A stretch of 64,000 bases of DNA from Sphingobacterium sp. CZ-2. Lineage in GTDB: Bacteria > Bacteroidota > Bacteroidia > Sphingobacteriales > Sphingobacteriaceae. Location of the stretch: assembly GCF_004526235.1 (NCBI RefSeq), contig NZ_CP038159.1, forward strand, positions 3,782,001 through 3,846,000. The letters are read 5' to 3'. This document shows, piece by piece, positions 18,147-26,333 of this stretch. Both the position numbers and the translations under genes were made by a program. A model generated the notes under the pieces. That model was not told the origin of the DNA. It worked only from the letters and a program-made list of their open reading frames with translations, and did no database searches. Each line of letters begins with the position of its first letter. The stretch's first letter is position 1.

Positions 18147-20567
18147 TTAATTTGCCCTATTGGTTTCCTCGTTGTTCGATTCCTTCTTGCGGAATTGTTG
18201 TTTCAGGTTACCAAATTTATAGGTATATGTCAATCGCACTGTCTGGTTATCATTATATTGTCTAAAAGTGGATTGGAATTCATTGAAATCTGTACTAACC
18301 GTATTTTTGTTCGTACGGAAAATATCGGTCACTGCCAATTTCAGGGAACTGCGTTGGTCCTTGAAATTATAGTTCATCCCAGCATCGATGTTCCATCTAC
18401 CGTGAATCTTGTACACATTGTATAGGAAAGGTGTGCTGCCGTTAAAGCTCAATTCTGCCGATAGGGCGCTGTTGATCTTAAAGGTATGCATACTGTTTGC
18501 TTGGATAAAAAAGGAACCAAGGTCTGCATAATGCCCCGCGATAGGCCCTTTAAAGTGCATGTAAATACCGGTAAAGTTATTGTTCATCGTCCAGAACTTA
18601 CCAACCCGATATGGGGCATTGATGTTGATATAAGAGGTGCTTGTTTTCGCCAAGTTATCCCTGGTGATCCATGTTTCGTTGGTAATTGAATCCTGGCCTA
18701 GACTTTCCACCATCGCATCGTTCGTGATATCGGTACCTAAGGTAAAGTTGAACATCTGCATCAGGGTATAGGTCAAGGTCAACCCATGCGTATACTGTGG
18801 TTTTACATAAGGGTTACCTTCCTGGTAAGTCAACTTATCAATATAATAACGGAAAGGATTCAAGAACCTATAATTCGGTCTGGTGATCTTTTTCGCATAG
18901 CCAAAGTTAAGGATATGGTTCTGACTGATGTTATACCCTACATTTGCAGAAGGGAACAGGTCAAAATAATCCCGTTTTACGCGGTTGTTCTTGGTTACGG
19001 AATTACCATCCGAAATGGTATATTCTCCGCGTAAACCTGCTTTCAACGACCATTTTCCGATGGCTCTGCTATAATCCGCATAGGCGGCTGCAATCTGTTC
19101 GGTATAGATGAACAGGTTCGAGCGATTGGCGATGTCTACCCAGTCCCCAGCCTGCGTTAAGGAATCAAACTGCAGGTTATTATCGGATTTTACATTACTG
19201 TATTTCAGTCCGGTTTCTATTTTACCCTTTCCAACGATTTTCTCTAAATCTAATTTGGCCACATAGATATCGATGGCCGATGGCATGGCTGAACGTTCTT
19301 TTTGAACAGGATAATAAAGACTGCCATCCGGTCTTTCGGTTCTATAGATATAATCATTGTCGTTGCTGTTCTTGAACATGCTCCAATCAAAATCGAATAC
19401 CAACCTGCTACCTAATGTATCCAATTTATACTCGTTGTTAAAGTTGGTCGAGTATCTGTTGAAACGATTATCACTGATGGCGGTGGTCCTTAGGATAGAA
19501 TCTACGACCGAAGGGTTTTTGGAAATATCGGTATTGGAAATATTCTCACTGATCTCCTCGTTATTGTTTCCGGTGAACTGGAGCATCATGGTATTCCTGT
19601 TGGAAGTCTTCTGCTCCACGCCGAATCTATAATTGTGGTTCTTTTCGGTTTCCACCAAGAAAGCCTCCTGATTAAAATCGGTGGAAACATTGCCATTGGC
19701 GATGGTGCGTTCCAGATCAAGATCAAATTGACGTTTGTTCTGGGTATAGGCATAAGAACCGAACAAAGTGTTATTGTTCTTTTTATAGTTGAGGTTTAAG
19801 CTGGAGTTCCCACGGTAGTGTTCGCCTTTGGCGCCACTCACCAAGAATGTTCCATTAAATCCTTCTAAATTGTTCTTTTTCATCACGATATTGATAGAGC
19901 CTACCGCACCTTCCGCATCATCTTTTGCGGAACGTGTGGTACTTACTTCCACACTTTTGATCATACTACCATCGGTAGATTTCAGGAAAGTAGCCAATTG
20001 CTCTCCCGTCATAAAGGTTTGTCGCCCATCGATGGTAATTGTTACACCTTGCTGTCCCATTAATTGCAGATTATCGTCCTTATCGACGCTTACCCCTGGC
20101 GCTCTTTTCAAGACCTCCAAGGCATTGTTACCTGCAGCAACGGTGGAATTCTCCACGTTAAGGACCAGTTTTCCATTTTTGCTCTGAACCATGGGAACTT
20201 GTCCCTGAACCGTTACGGCTTCAATAGCTTGGCTCTGTGGACTCAATTGGATAGTAGGCACCTGGATATTTTTATCGCCCAATTCAAAAACGGACGATTT
20301 TGTCACGGCAAAACCTACCGATGTCACTTGGATGTAATAGCTTCCTTTAGGGGCTTTTAATATACTGTAATCGCCATTCTCATCGGTTACTGCCGTTTTG
20401 ATCAGCACGTTTGCTGATGACGACATCAGGTAAACCGAAGCGGAGGCTACTGGTTGATTGCTTGCATTGATGACTTTGCCCTTTACATCCGCATCCTGCA
20501 TGCCCGCAAATGATTGGCCTATCATCCCGACAAGCATCAAAATAAAGAGGGTAATTGTTCTTCCCAT
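18147..20567 (-). CDS. Outer-membrane beta-barrel protein, TonB-receptor-like
   Basis: 806 residues. A signal peptide (MGRTITLFILMLVGMIGQSFA) precedes a CarboxypepD_reg domain (GKVINASNQPVASASVYL), a plug-like domain with VLKRAPGVSVDKDDNLQLMG, and a barrel of the outer-membrane beta-barrel family 3 type (Pfam OMP_b-brl_3). Proteins of this group resemble TonB receptors but usually lack a SusD partner. It follows the pspC gene in the same direction, separated by a hairpin-containing 90-bp gap, so it may belong to the PadR-PspC envelope-stress unit. The substrate is unknown. Confidence 0.85.
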   Translation of the reverse strand: MGRTITLFILMLVGMIGQSFAGMQDADVKGKVINASNQPVASASVYLMSSSANVLIKTAVTDENGDYSILKAPKGSYYIQVTSVGFAVTKSSVFELGDKNIQVPTIQLSPQSQAIEAVTVQGQVPMVQSKNGKLVLNVENSTVAAGNNALEVLKRAPGVSVDKDDNLQLMGQQGVTITIDGRQTFMTGEQLATFLKSTDGSMIKSVEVSTTRSAKDDAEGAVGSINIVMKKNNLEGFNGTFLVSGAKGEHYRGNSSLNLNYKKNNNTLFGSYAYTQNKRQFDLDLERTIANGNVSTDFNQEAFLVETEKNHNYRFGVEQKTSNRNTMMLQFTGNNNEEISENISNTDISKNPSVVDSILRTTAISDNRFNRYSTNFNNEYKLDTLGSRLVFDFDWSMFKNSNDNDYIYRTERPDGSLYYPVQKERSAMPSAIDIYVAKLDLEKIVGKGKIETGLKYSNVKSDNNLQFDSLTQAGDWVDIANRSNLFIYTEQIAAAYADYSRAIGKWSLKAGLRGEYTISDGNSVTKNNRVKRDYFDLFPSANVGYNISQNHILNFGYAKKITRPNYRFLNPFRYYIDKLTYQEGNPYVKPQYTHGLTLTYTLMQMFNFTLGTDITNDAMVESLGQDSITNETWITRDNLAKTSTSYININAPYRVGKFWTMNNNFTGIYMHFKGPIAGHYADLGSFFIQANSMHTFKINSALSAELSFNGSTPFLYNVYKIHGRWNIDAGMNYNFKDQRSSLKLAVTDIFRTNKNTVSTDFNEFQSTFRQYNDNQTVRLTYTYKFGNLKQQFRKKESNNEETNRAN

Positions 20568-20606
20568 GGTTAGTTTTTATATGTTTTCAAAGTTTGGTTT
20601 TATTTA

Positions 20607-20644
20607 ATAGACGAAGCTTCCTTTCTATAGGTTGCTTCGTCTAT
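20607..20644. repeat. 11-bp inverted repeat in the pspC to beta-barrel gap
   Basis: ATAGACGAAGC (20607-20617) and GCTTCGTCTAT (20634-20644) pair perfectly around a 16-base loop. On the minus strand it follows pspC but has no T-tract, so it could be a processing or stability hairpin or a weak terminator. Confidence 0.55.
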
Positions 20645-20657
20645 GTTATTTTTTTGT

Positions 20658-22532
20658 TTAGCTATTACGCTGAGCGTCCCGGATCTGTTTCTTAACCTCA
20701 TCCTGCGCTTCTTTGATCTGCTTGAAGGCCTCTCTCTGCGCTTCTTTTGCTTCTTTCTGCGCTTCCTTCAAGGCTTCCTTCGCTTCTCGCTGTGCCTCTT
20801 TAACGGCATCTTCTGCTTCTTCTTTGGCATCTTTCTCCGCTTCTTCCGCCTCTTCTTTAGCGTCTTCCAAAGCTTTTAAACGCTCTTCTTCCATTTTCTT
20901 CACACAACGCAATCCCGCTTTGGTCATGATCCATTCTGAAAGTTTCTCGCCTTCATTGTTCGGACAGTCATAAGCCCAAATATCCTGCACCTTGTTTTCT
21001 ACATTGTCGTTGATCATCACTTTTGTACCGATTGGTAGGAACATTTTGATGCTCACGTGCTGATCCCTAATGATTGGTTGTTTAAGGATCGAGAAATGGC
21101 TGTCGAAAAGGATATTTTCTCCGTTCTGCTGTACCTGGTATTTGATCTGGGAAGCACGTGCTGATGCATCACCATAACTGTTTCCTCTCGAAAAATAATT
21201 GTACTGCATATAAGGCGCCTTCAAGGAATCAATGGCTTCGAAACGGATTCCGATATTGTCCCTTAATACCCCGGATATGGTTTTTCCATTCCTGGTCACC
21301 TCAAATTTATTGGATCTGAAATCCTCATCCGAAGCTTTGATCACTCGAACATCATTTAAGGAAATGGTATACTGGGCTTTTTTCTCCAATGGTTTTTCCA
21401 CACTGATCGTACTTTCCTCTTTAAATTCCTGATTCGTAACGATCACCATATATAGGATCACGATGATGGAACCTACCCAAGCGGCAAACATGGAAACACT
21501 TGCATAATTATTCAATGGACTTCCTTTGAACAATACCCTCAACATCAGGAAGAAAAAAGCCAAGAAAGGAATACCGATAGCTAAAAATCCTGCTGTTATC
21601 GCGATGAATGCAGAGGTTGGCTCCAATATTTCCAACGGTGGAAAGTAGATGTCATTATCATATCCCATGATGTTCAGTACATTGAACACCCAGAAGATGA
21701 ACAGACCAACAACGGTCGCTCCAGACACAAACAAACCAATGGATGCAAATATCTTACCTATAATCGAGAAGGATCTACCTATCACATCACCTGCCGAACG
21801 TGCTCCTCGATTAAACTGCTCGCCGGCGCCCGAAAAATTTTCCCGTACATTCTTCATCTCTTCATCGAACGATTTCTTGAAGTTATGCAGGTTTGCCTGC
21901 TCCCCACGCATCGCCAATTTATCTGCCCGTGTTAATGCTTTCGGCATGACCGCCCAAAGTACAAAGTATAATAACACCCCTGATCCTCCGAAAAGGAAAA
22001 ACAGAATGAAGATGATCCTTACCCATTTCGATTCGATGTTGAAATATTGCGCCAAACCGCTACATACCCCACCGAAAACCTTATCGTCCATGTCGCGCAT
22101 CAATCTTTTCGACATGGTATAATTCGCAAAGCTCGATTCGTTATCAACGGGCTCTTCTTGTATAGCATTCGGCTCTTCTGCAAAAGTAGGCTCTCCCTCC
22201 GCTTGGAATGTGTTCGCTTCAGTACGTGCTTCCGAACGGTTTTCGTTCTGGATTTCATCCTCTAATTCCGAATCGAAATCACTTACGCGTCCCATTTGGG
22301 CGATGACTTCATTGACATCTTCCATATTGATGACTTCCTTACGCCCGCTATGGATGCGCTCGGAAAACATTTCAGCAATACGGTTTTCGATATCTTCCAG
22401 GATTTCTCGGCTATCCTCTGATTTTCCAAAGTGCCTCTTGATCTCGATCATGTAGGCCCTTAGGGTCTCGTATGCATCCTCCTCTATGTGGAAAACGATA
22501 CTATTTATATTAATGATGATGGTCTTGTTCAT
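20658..22532 (-). CDS. PspC domain membrane protein with long coiled-coil tail
   Basis: 624 residues. The N-terminus (about 1-80) is a helical region with the DSREILEDIENRIAEMF pattern seen in Bacteroidota PspC proteins. The PspC domain (about 140-205: KVFGGVCSGLAQYF and IIFILFFLFGGSGVLLYFVLW) anchors the membrane, followed by three further membrane segments around 250-350 and a periplasmic or cytosolic beta-rich domain. The last 85 residues are an Ala/Glu/Lys heptad repeat, a long single helix or coiled coil. PspC proteins respond to envelope stress. It lies 25 bp after padR, which probably represses it. Confidence 0.88.
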   Translation of the reverse strand: MNKTIIININSIVFHIEEDAYETLRAYMIEIKRHFGKSEDSREILEDIENRIAEMFSERIHSGRKEVINMEDVNEVIAQMGRVSDFDSELEDEIQNENRSEARTEANTFQAEGEPTFAEEPNAIQEEPVDNESSFANYTMSKRLMRDMDDKVFGGVCSGLAQYFNIESKWVRIIFILFFLFGGSGVLLYFVLWAVMPKALTRADKLAMRGEQANLHNFKKSFDEEMKNVRENFSGAGEQFNRGARSAGDVIGRSFSIIGKIFASIGLFVSGATVVGLFIFWVFNVLNIMGYDNDIYFPPLEILEPTSAFIAITAGFLAIGIPFLAFFFLMLRVLFKGSPLNNYASVSMFAAWVGSIIVILYMVIVTNQEFKEESTISVEKPLEKKAQYTISLNDVRVIKASDEDFRSNKFEVTRNGKTISGVLRDNIGIRFEAIDSLKAPYMQYNYFSRGNSYGDASARASQIKYQVQQNGENILFDSHFSILKQPIIRDQHVSIKMFLPIGTKVMINDNVENKVQDIWAYDCPNNEGEKLSEWIMTKAGLRCVKKMEEERLKALEDAKEEAEEAEKDAKEEAEDAVKEAQREAKEALKEAQKEAKEAQREAFKQIKEAQDEVKKQIRDAQRNS

Positions 22533-22557
22533 GACAGTATTTAGTTAATAGTTTAGA

Positions 22558-22893
22558 TTATATTTCACGGTTAGCAATCGATATCTCCACGGCAAACAGT
22601 AATTCCTTCCAGGTGATATCCAGTTTCTTCAACACTTCCAATCCTTCGGAAGTAATCTGGTAGTACTTTCTTGGTGGACCTGATGTAGACTCCTGCCAAC
22701 TATAACTCAACAAGCCATTGTTCTTCAACCTCGTCAATAGTGGATAGAGCGTCCCTTCAACCACCAACAACTCTGCCTTCTTCAATTCGGCAATGATGTC
22801 TGAGGCATATATTTCTCCCCGAGAAATTATGGATAGAATACAGTACTCCAGTATTCCTTTCCTCATTTGGGTTTGTGTATTTTCTGCTATCAT
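22558..22893 (-). CDS. PadR family transcriptional regulator
   Basis: 111 residues from the ATG at 22893. ENTQTQMRKGILEYCIL and EGTLYPLLTRLKNNGLL form the PadR winged helix; a short C-terminal helix serves for dimerisation. The protein is a dimeric DNA-binding repressor. Gene order padR-pspC is a conserved Bacteroidota pair. A palindrome over the -33 element of its own promoter (22923-22941) indicates autoregulation. The inducing signal is unknown. Translation from the thirteen-residue upstream extension is unlikely because the promoter lies inside it. Confidence 0.92.
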   Translation of the reverse strand: MIAENTQTQMRKGILEYCILSIISRGEIYASDIIAELKKAELLVVEGTLYPLLTRLKNNGLLSYSWQESTSGPPRKYYQITSEGLEVLKKLDITWKELLFAVEISIANREI

Positions 22894-22900
22894 AACAATA

Positions 22901-22932
22901 CAAAGATATATCCTTTGGATGGTACTTTGCAA
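22901..22932 (-). promoter_or_regulatory. padR-pspC promoter, probably leaderless
   Basis: On the minus strand TTG (22932-22930), a 21-bp spacer and TATCTTTG (22908-22901). The ATG begins 7 bp after the box, so the transcript would start at or within a few bases of the start codon. Confidence 0.6.
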
Positions 22933-22941
22933 TACATAGTA
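22923..22941. promoter_or_regulatory. PadR operator candidate
   Basis: TACTTTG (22923-22929), CAATA, CATAGTA (22935-22941): an imperfect palindrome with one mismatched pair. Its centre at 22932 coincides with the -33 TTG of the padR promoter, a position suited to autorepression. Confidence 0.55.
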
Positions 22942-23083
22942 CTATAAAAATTTAAAATACGTATGTAATTAGCTGATTTACAGCGTAATAATTTTTAAAT
23001 AAAAAGATTAAGAAAATGTAATCATTATAAAAAATACCTGAAAAGACTTTTTATTACGAGATATTAATCCGACTTTAGGCATA

Positions 23084-23470
23084 ATGAACTGGCTTATAAA
23101 TTACGCATGGGCAATTCTTTGGGCAATAATCATGATGACGTTGCTCTTATTGCCACCCGACAACCTACCATCAGGCAATTACTTCCCCGGTTTTGACAAA
23201 TTGGTACACACTGGCTGTTTTTATTTATTGACAACCTTAATATTATTTGGAAGAGTCATAGACACGAAACGAAGAGCTGGAAAATGGAAAACCTTTTTCA
23301 TCGCCTTGATATCCGCTTCTTTCTTTGCGTTCTTAACGGAAGGTGCGCAGATGTATTTCACCAATAGCAGACATGCAGAGTGGTGGGATGTTTTTGCGGA
23401 TTATGTAGGTATTGGGATGGCTCTATTCAGCTATCTACTGTTGTACAACCGTCGGGCACAGTACGATTAA
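23084..23470 (+). CDS. VanZ-like membrane protein
   Basis: 128 residues with four hydrophobic segments. The family patterns are GFDKLVHTGCFYLLTTLILFG (quoted in part: DKLVHTGCFY), LTEGAQMYF and HAEWWDVFADYVG, in which acidic and histidine residues lie in or near the membrane. VanZ-like proteins are widespread inner-membrane proteins with a poorly known role; VanZ itself gives low-level teicoplanin resistance. No resistance genes are adjacent, so resistance should not be inferred. Confidence 0.82.
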   Translation: MNWLINYAWAILWAIIMMTLLLLPPDNLPSGNYFPGFDKLVHTGCFYLLTTLILFGRVIDTKRRAGKWKTFFIALISASFFAFLTEGAQMYFTNSRHAEWWDVFADYVGIGMALFSYLLLYNRRAQYD

Positions 23471-24180
23471 GCCTTAGCGATACAAAATATGGAGAATTTA
23501 GTGCTTGGATAGGTGGCCTGAAGAGTTTCTCAAGCCGAACTAAGCGTAGCTCCTGTGGTCAATACATCATCCAATAGGATATACTCCTTACCGGAAAGCA
23601 GCTTATTGGGCAGTACTTCGAATACCCCCTCTACATTTTTCATGCGTTCGTATCTAGAAAGCAAGGTCTGTGTTTTGGTATGGACTTTCCTTTTCAGGAT
23701 GTTGGTATGAATTGGAATCCCGCTTATTTGATGCAAACCCTTGGCAAATTCTTCGGTTTGATTATACCCCCGCCATTTTCTTTTTTGGGGTGGAAAGGTA
23801 TGGGGATAAAGGCCTCCATATCCTTCAAGAAACCATCTTCCATCAGTATTTCAGCATAACGCTTTCCCAAGAATAATCCTACTTTGGGTTTATTTCCGTA
23901 CTTCAGGTGATAGAGCAATACTTCTACACGGCTAGAGGCATTCAAATGCAGCATGGCAGCTGCCTTGACTAAAGGCACTCTGTCCTTTAACTGTTGTATA
24001 CATGGATTGTTAGGATCTTTGTGGAATTGTGTAAAAGGGAGGTGGAATAGGCATTTTGTACAAATAAACTCTTCCTGAACGACCAATAAGGCTGAACAGG
24101 CATGACACTGTTCAGGAAAGAATTAATGGAAAAATGCTTGGAAATAATTTGTTAACACCTGCAAGCGATATCTTTTCAGA
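23467..24180 (-). pseudogene. comF: Decayed comF (competence-type phosphoribosyltransferase)
   Basis: Three lesions interrupt one ComF reading. Near the start the frame reads NYFQAFFH, TAA (24125-24123), FFPEQCHAC, the expected zinc-finger entry. After IPIPFHPKK a missing base in the A6 run at 23786-23781 breaks the frame; adding one A restores KKRKWRGYNQTEEFAKG. After the PRPP-binding motif ILLDDVLTTGATLSSA a TGA interrupts ETLQATYPSTKFSIFCIAKA, which ends at 23467. No ATG is available upstream. ComF proteins act in DNA uptake. Two nonsense codons plus a frameshift argue for real decay and not one sequencing error. Confidence 0.8.
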
Positions 24181-24230
24181 AAGCTTGGTATCTGTTAAGA
24201 AATCCCTATTGAACAGGTATTAACTTATTT

Positions 24231-25307
24231 TTAAGCTTGATCAACAGCTTCGGTGTTATCCTTTTCCTTGATCGCCAATTGACCACAGGCGGCATCTATA
24301 TCCTTTCCACGACTACGGCGTACATTGGTGATGATTCCCTGCTTTCTAAGGTATTCAGCGAATTGATCGATCTTATCAGCTTCGGCATTTAAGAAGTCTG
24401 CCAAGGCGATGGGGTTGTATTCAATGATATTCACCTTACAAGGAACATGTTTACAGAATTTCGCTAACTCTTTGGCATCTTCCAGTTCATCGTTAAAATT
24501 GTTGAAAACGATATATTCAAAAGTGATAGGGTTTTTGGTCTTCGCATAGAAGTACTTGAGTGCATCTGCCAACGCTGCCAAACTGTTCTGCTCGTTGATC
24601 GGCATGATCTCGTTGCGTTTCTTATCGTTGGCCGCATGTAGGGAGAGCGCCAAATTGAAGCGTACTTCATCATCGCCCAACTTCTTGATCATCTTGGCTA
24701 TTCCCGCTGTGGATACGGTAATGCGTTTAGCTGCCATGTTCAGCCCATCGGGAGCTGTAATACGCTCTACCGACTTCATCATATTGCTGTAATTCAACAA
24801 TGGTTCGCCCATTCCCATATACACGATGTTCGTCAATGGGTGGTTATATTTCTCCTGCGCTTGTTTAGCAATCAATACCACCTGATCGTAAATTTCATCT
24901 GCATTGAGGTTTCTTTTGCGATCCATATACCCCGTAGCGCAGAATTTGCAGGTTAAGCTACAGCCTACTTGGGAGCTCACACAGGCGGTCATCCGATCGT
25001 CTGCAGGAATAAGGACCCCTTCGATAACATTGTTATCATACAAAGTAAAGCTGCTTTTAATGGTTTTATCAGAACTGATTTGTGATTGGCGTACTTTTAC
25101 GGCATTGATGGCGAATCGTTCCTTCAATTTATCCCGCAAAGGCTTGCTCAAATTGCTCATGTCATCAAAATCGGTACAGGATTTTTGCCAAAGCCATTCA
25201 TAAATCTGCTTTGCACGAAAGCCCTGCTCGCCCATTTCTACCAGTGCATCTTTGAGTTGTGCCAAACTCAAACTTCTAATATCTACCAATTTAATTGCTT
25301 TTTCCAC
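24231..25307 (-). CDS. rlmN: 23S rRNA/tRNA adenine-C2 methyltransferase
   Basis: 358 residues counted from the GTG at 25307, chosen because a promoter lies immediately upstream and MEKAIKLVDIRSLSL fits the family; a TTG six codons earlier falls inside the -7 box. The radical SAM cluster motif is CSLTCKFC (Cys116, Cys120, Cys123). GMGEPLLNY and the C-terminal RSRGKDIDAACGQL with the methyl-carrying cysteine follow. It methylates A2503 of 23S rRNA and A37 of some tRNAs using SAM. Confidence 0.96.
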   Translation of the reverse strand: MEKAIKLVDIRSLSLAQLKDALVEMGEQGFRAKQIYEWLWQKSCTDFDDMSNLSKPLRDKLKERFAINAVKVRQSQISSDKTIKSSFTLYDNNVIEGVLIPADDRMTACVSSQVGCSLTCKFCATGYMDRKRNLNADEIYDQVVLIAKQAQEKYNHPLTNIVYMGMGEPLLNYSNMMKSVERITAPDGLNMAAKRITVSTAGIAKMIKKLGDDEVRFNLALSLHAANDKKRNEIMPINEQNSLAALADALKYFYAKTKNPITFEYIVFNNFNDELEDAKELAKFCKHVPCKVNIIEYNPIALADFLNAEADKIDQFAEYLRKQGIITNVRRSRGKDIDAACGQLAIKEKDNTEAVDQA

Positions 25308-25311
25308 GCTA

Positions 25312-25344
25312 CAAAGATACGTCAAAAATTATTCCTTATTCAAA
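25312..25344 (-). promoter_or_regulatory. rlmN promoter, probably leaderless
   Basis: On the minus strand TTTG (25344-25341), a 21-bp spacer and TATCTTTG (25319-25312). The GTG start begins 4 bp after the box. The promoter overlaps the end of the upstream DUF4349 gene. Confidence 0.55.
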
Positions 25345-26216
25345 AACTTGTTTTTTCTGTTCTTGCGGAACTTTTTTATCAAGGCAACGGCTAAACCAAC
25401 AACGATTAAGACCGGCCATAATCCTACGATACCCAAAGCCAAGGTTTCGATCAGATTCCATCCAAAAACAAAGGAATCCTTCAATCTCGACCAGAAAGAG
25501 TTGCTACCCATTGGCAGATTGGCATTATATTCAAATAGATTGATGTTGATGCTGGAATAATCCACCTGACCACTCAGATTCCTTAATAAACCTTCCGAGC
25601 TATCGATCTCTTCTTGTAACAAACGGATCTGCTCCTGTATTTCTAACAGGTCCTTCACGGACTTTGCCGATGCTACCATTCCTTGGTACCGCGCTAGGTA
25701 TGCCCTTTTGCTTTTCAAGCGGGATTCCACATCATAATACTGGATAGAAACATCCTCAGAGGTCATGCTCTTGGAGGTGATTTTGTCCTTCCCATTTTCC
25801 AGGTTGCCCATAAAGGCATCCAATTGTTTGGAAGGAACGCGGATCACCAGGTTATATGTGGTCAATTCATCCCGGTTGGATGTGGAGGATTCCTGCTCAT
25901 AATAGCCACCCATCTTCTTCAACAAAACATCCAGGTTCTTTTTACTTGCTTGAATATCTTTGGATTCTATGGATAGATCACCTCTACGGATGATTTTAAG
26001 CTGTTGGTTCACGGGGTTTACAGGGTTTGCTGCAGCATCTACCGCTGCTCCTGCAGCAACATCAGCGGCAGCAACTTCTGGAGCTTCTGCATAATCAGCC
26101 TGTTTACTGGTCGATACCTCCGAAACGAGCGCCTCTTCCGAATGCTCCATGCTTCTATTACAGCCTACTGCAAACAGCAACATGCTCAAGGGTAAGATTA
26201 AAAATATTTTTTTCAT
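25329..26216 (-). CDS. DUF4349 domain lipoprotein
   Basis: 295 residues. A lipoprotein signal (MKKIFLILPLSMLLFAVGC) gives an acylated Cys near 19. A low-complexity Ala/Asp/Asn linker precedes DUF4349 (about 75-240), with IRRGDLSIESKDI, YNLVIRVPSKQLDAFM and a coiled-coil segment SVKDLLEIQEQIRLLQEEI. A single membrane helix lies near 260-280, ending in a basic tail. The domain has no assigned activity. It is upstream of rlmN in the same direction but rlmN appears to have its own promoter. Confidence 0.82.
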   Translation of the reverse strand: MKKIFLILPLSMLLFAVGCNRSMEHSEEALVSEVSTSKQADYAEAPEVAAADVAAGAAVDAAANPVNPVNQQLKIIRRGDLSIESKDIQASKKNLDVLLKKMGGYYEQESSTSNRDELTTYNLVIRVPSKQLDAFMGNLENGKDKITSKSMTSEDVSIQYYDVESRLKSKRAYLARYQGMVASAKSVKDLLEIQEQIRLLQEEIDSSEGLLRNLSGQVDYSSININLFEYNANLPMGSNSFWSRLKDSFVFGWNLIETLALGIVGLWPVLIVVGLAVALIKKFRKNRKNKFLNKE

Positions 26217-26275
26217 GGCTATGAGTTTAGGCTAGGATGCGTTTCTTCCAACAATTCCATAAAGAATTCTAAAAT

Positions 26276-26310
26276 AAAAAAGCCCTCTAGTCATTTTCAT
26301 CCTAGAGGGC
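26276..26310 (-). terminator. Rho-independent terminator of the LLM oxidoreductase gene
   Basis: GCCCTCTAG (26282-26290) and CTAGAGGGC (26302-26310) form a 9-bp stem; on the minus strand it is followed by a T6 run and ATTTT. Confidence 0.9.
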
Positions 26311-26333
26311 ATTGTTATAACAATGTGATTTGT

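Noticed and set aside
23781-23791. Programmed -1 frameshift in comF at the AAAAAAG slippery stretch
   Set aside because: The heptamer is in the wrong phase for tandem slippage, no stimulatory structure was seen, and two nonsense codons elsewhere in the gene show decay.
23530-24086. Two short open frames as separate genes with ComF similarity
   Set aside because: They are consecutive pieces of one ComF reading; the break is a single missing base in an A6 run, and stop codons interrupt both ends. They are listed as one pseudogene.
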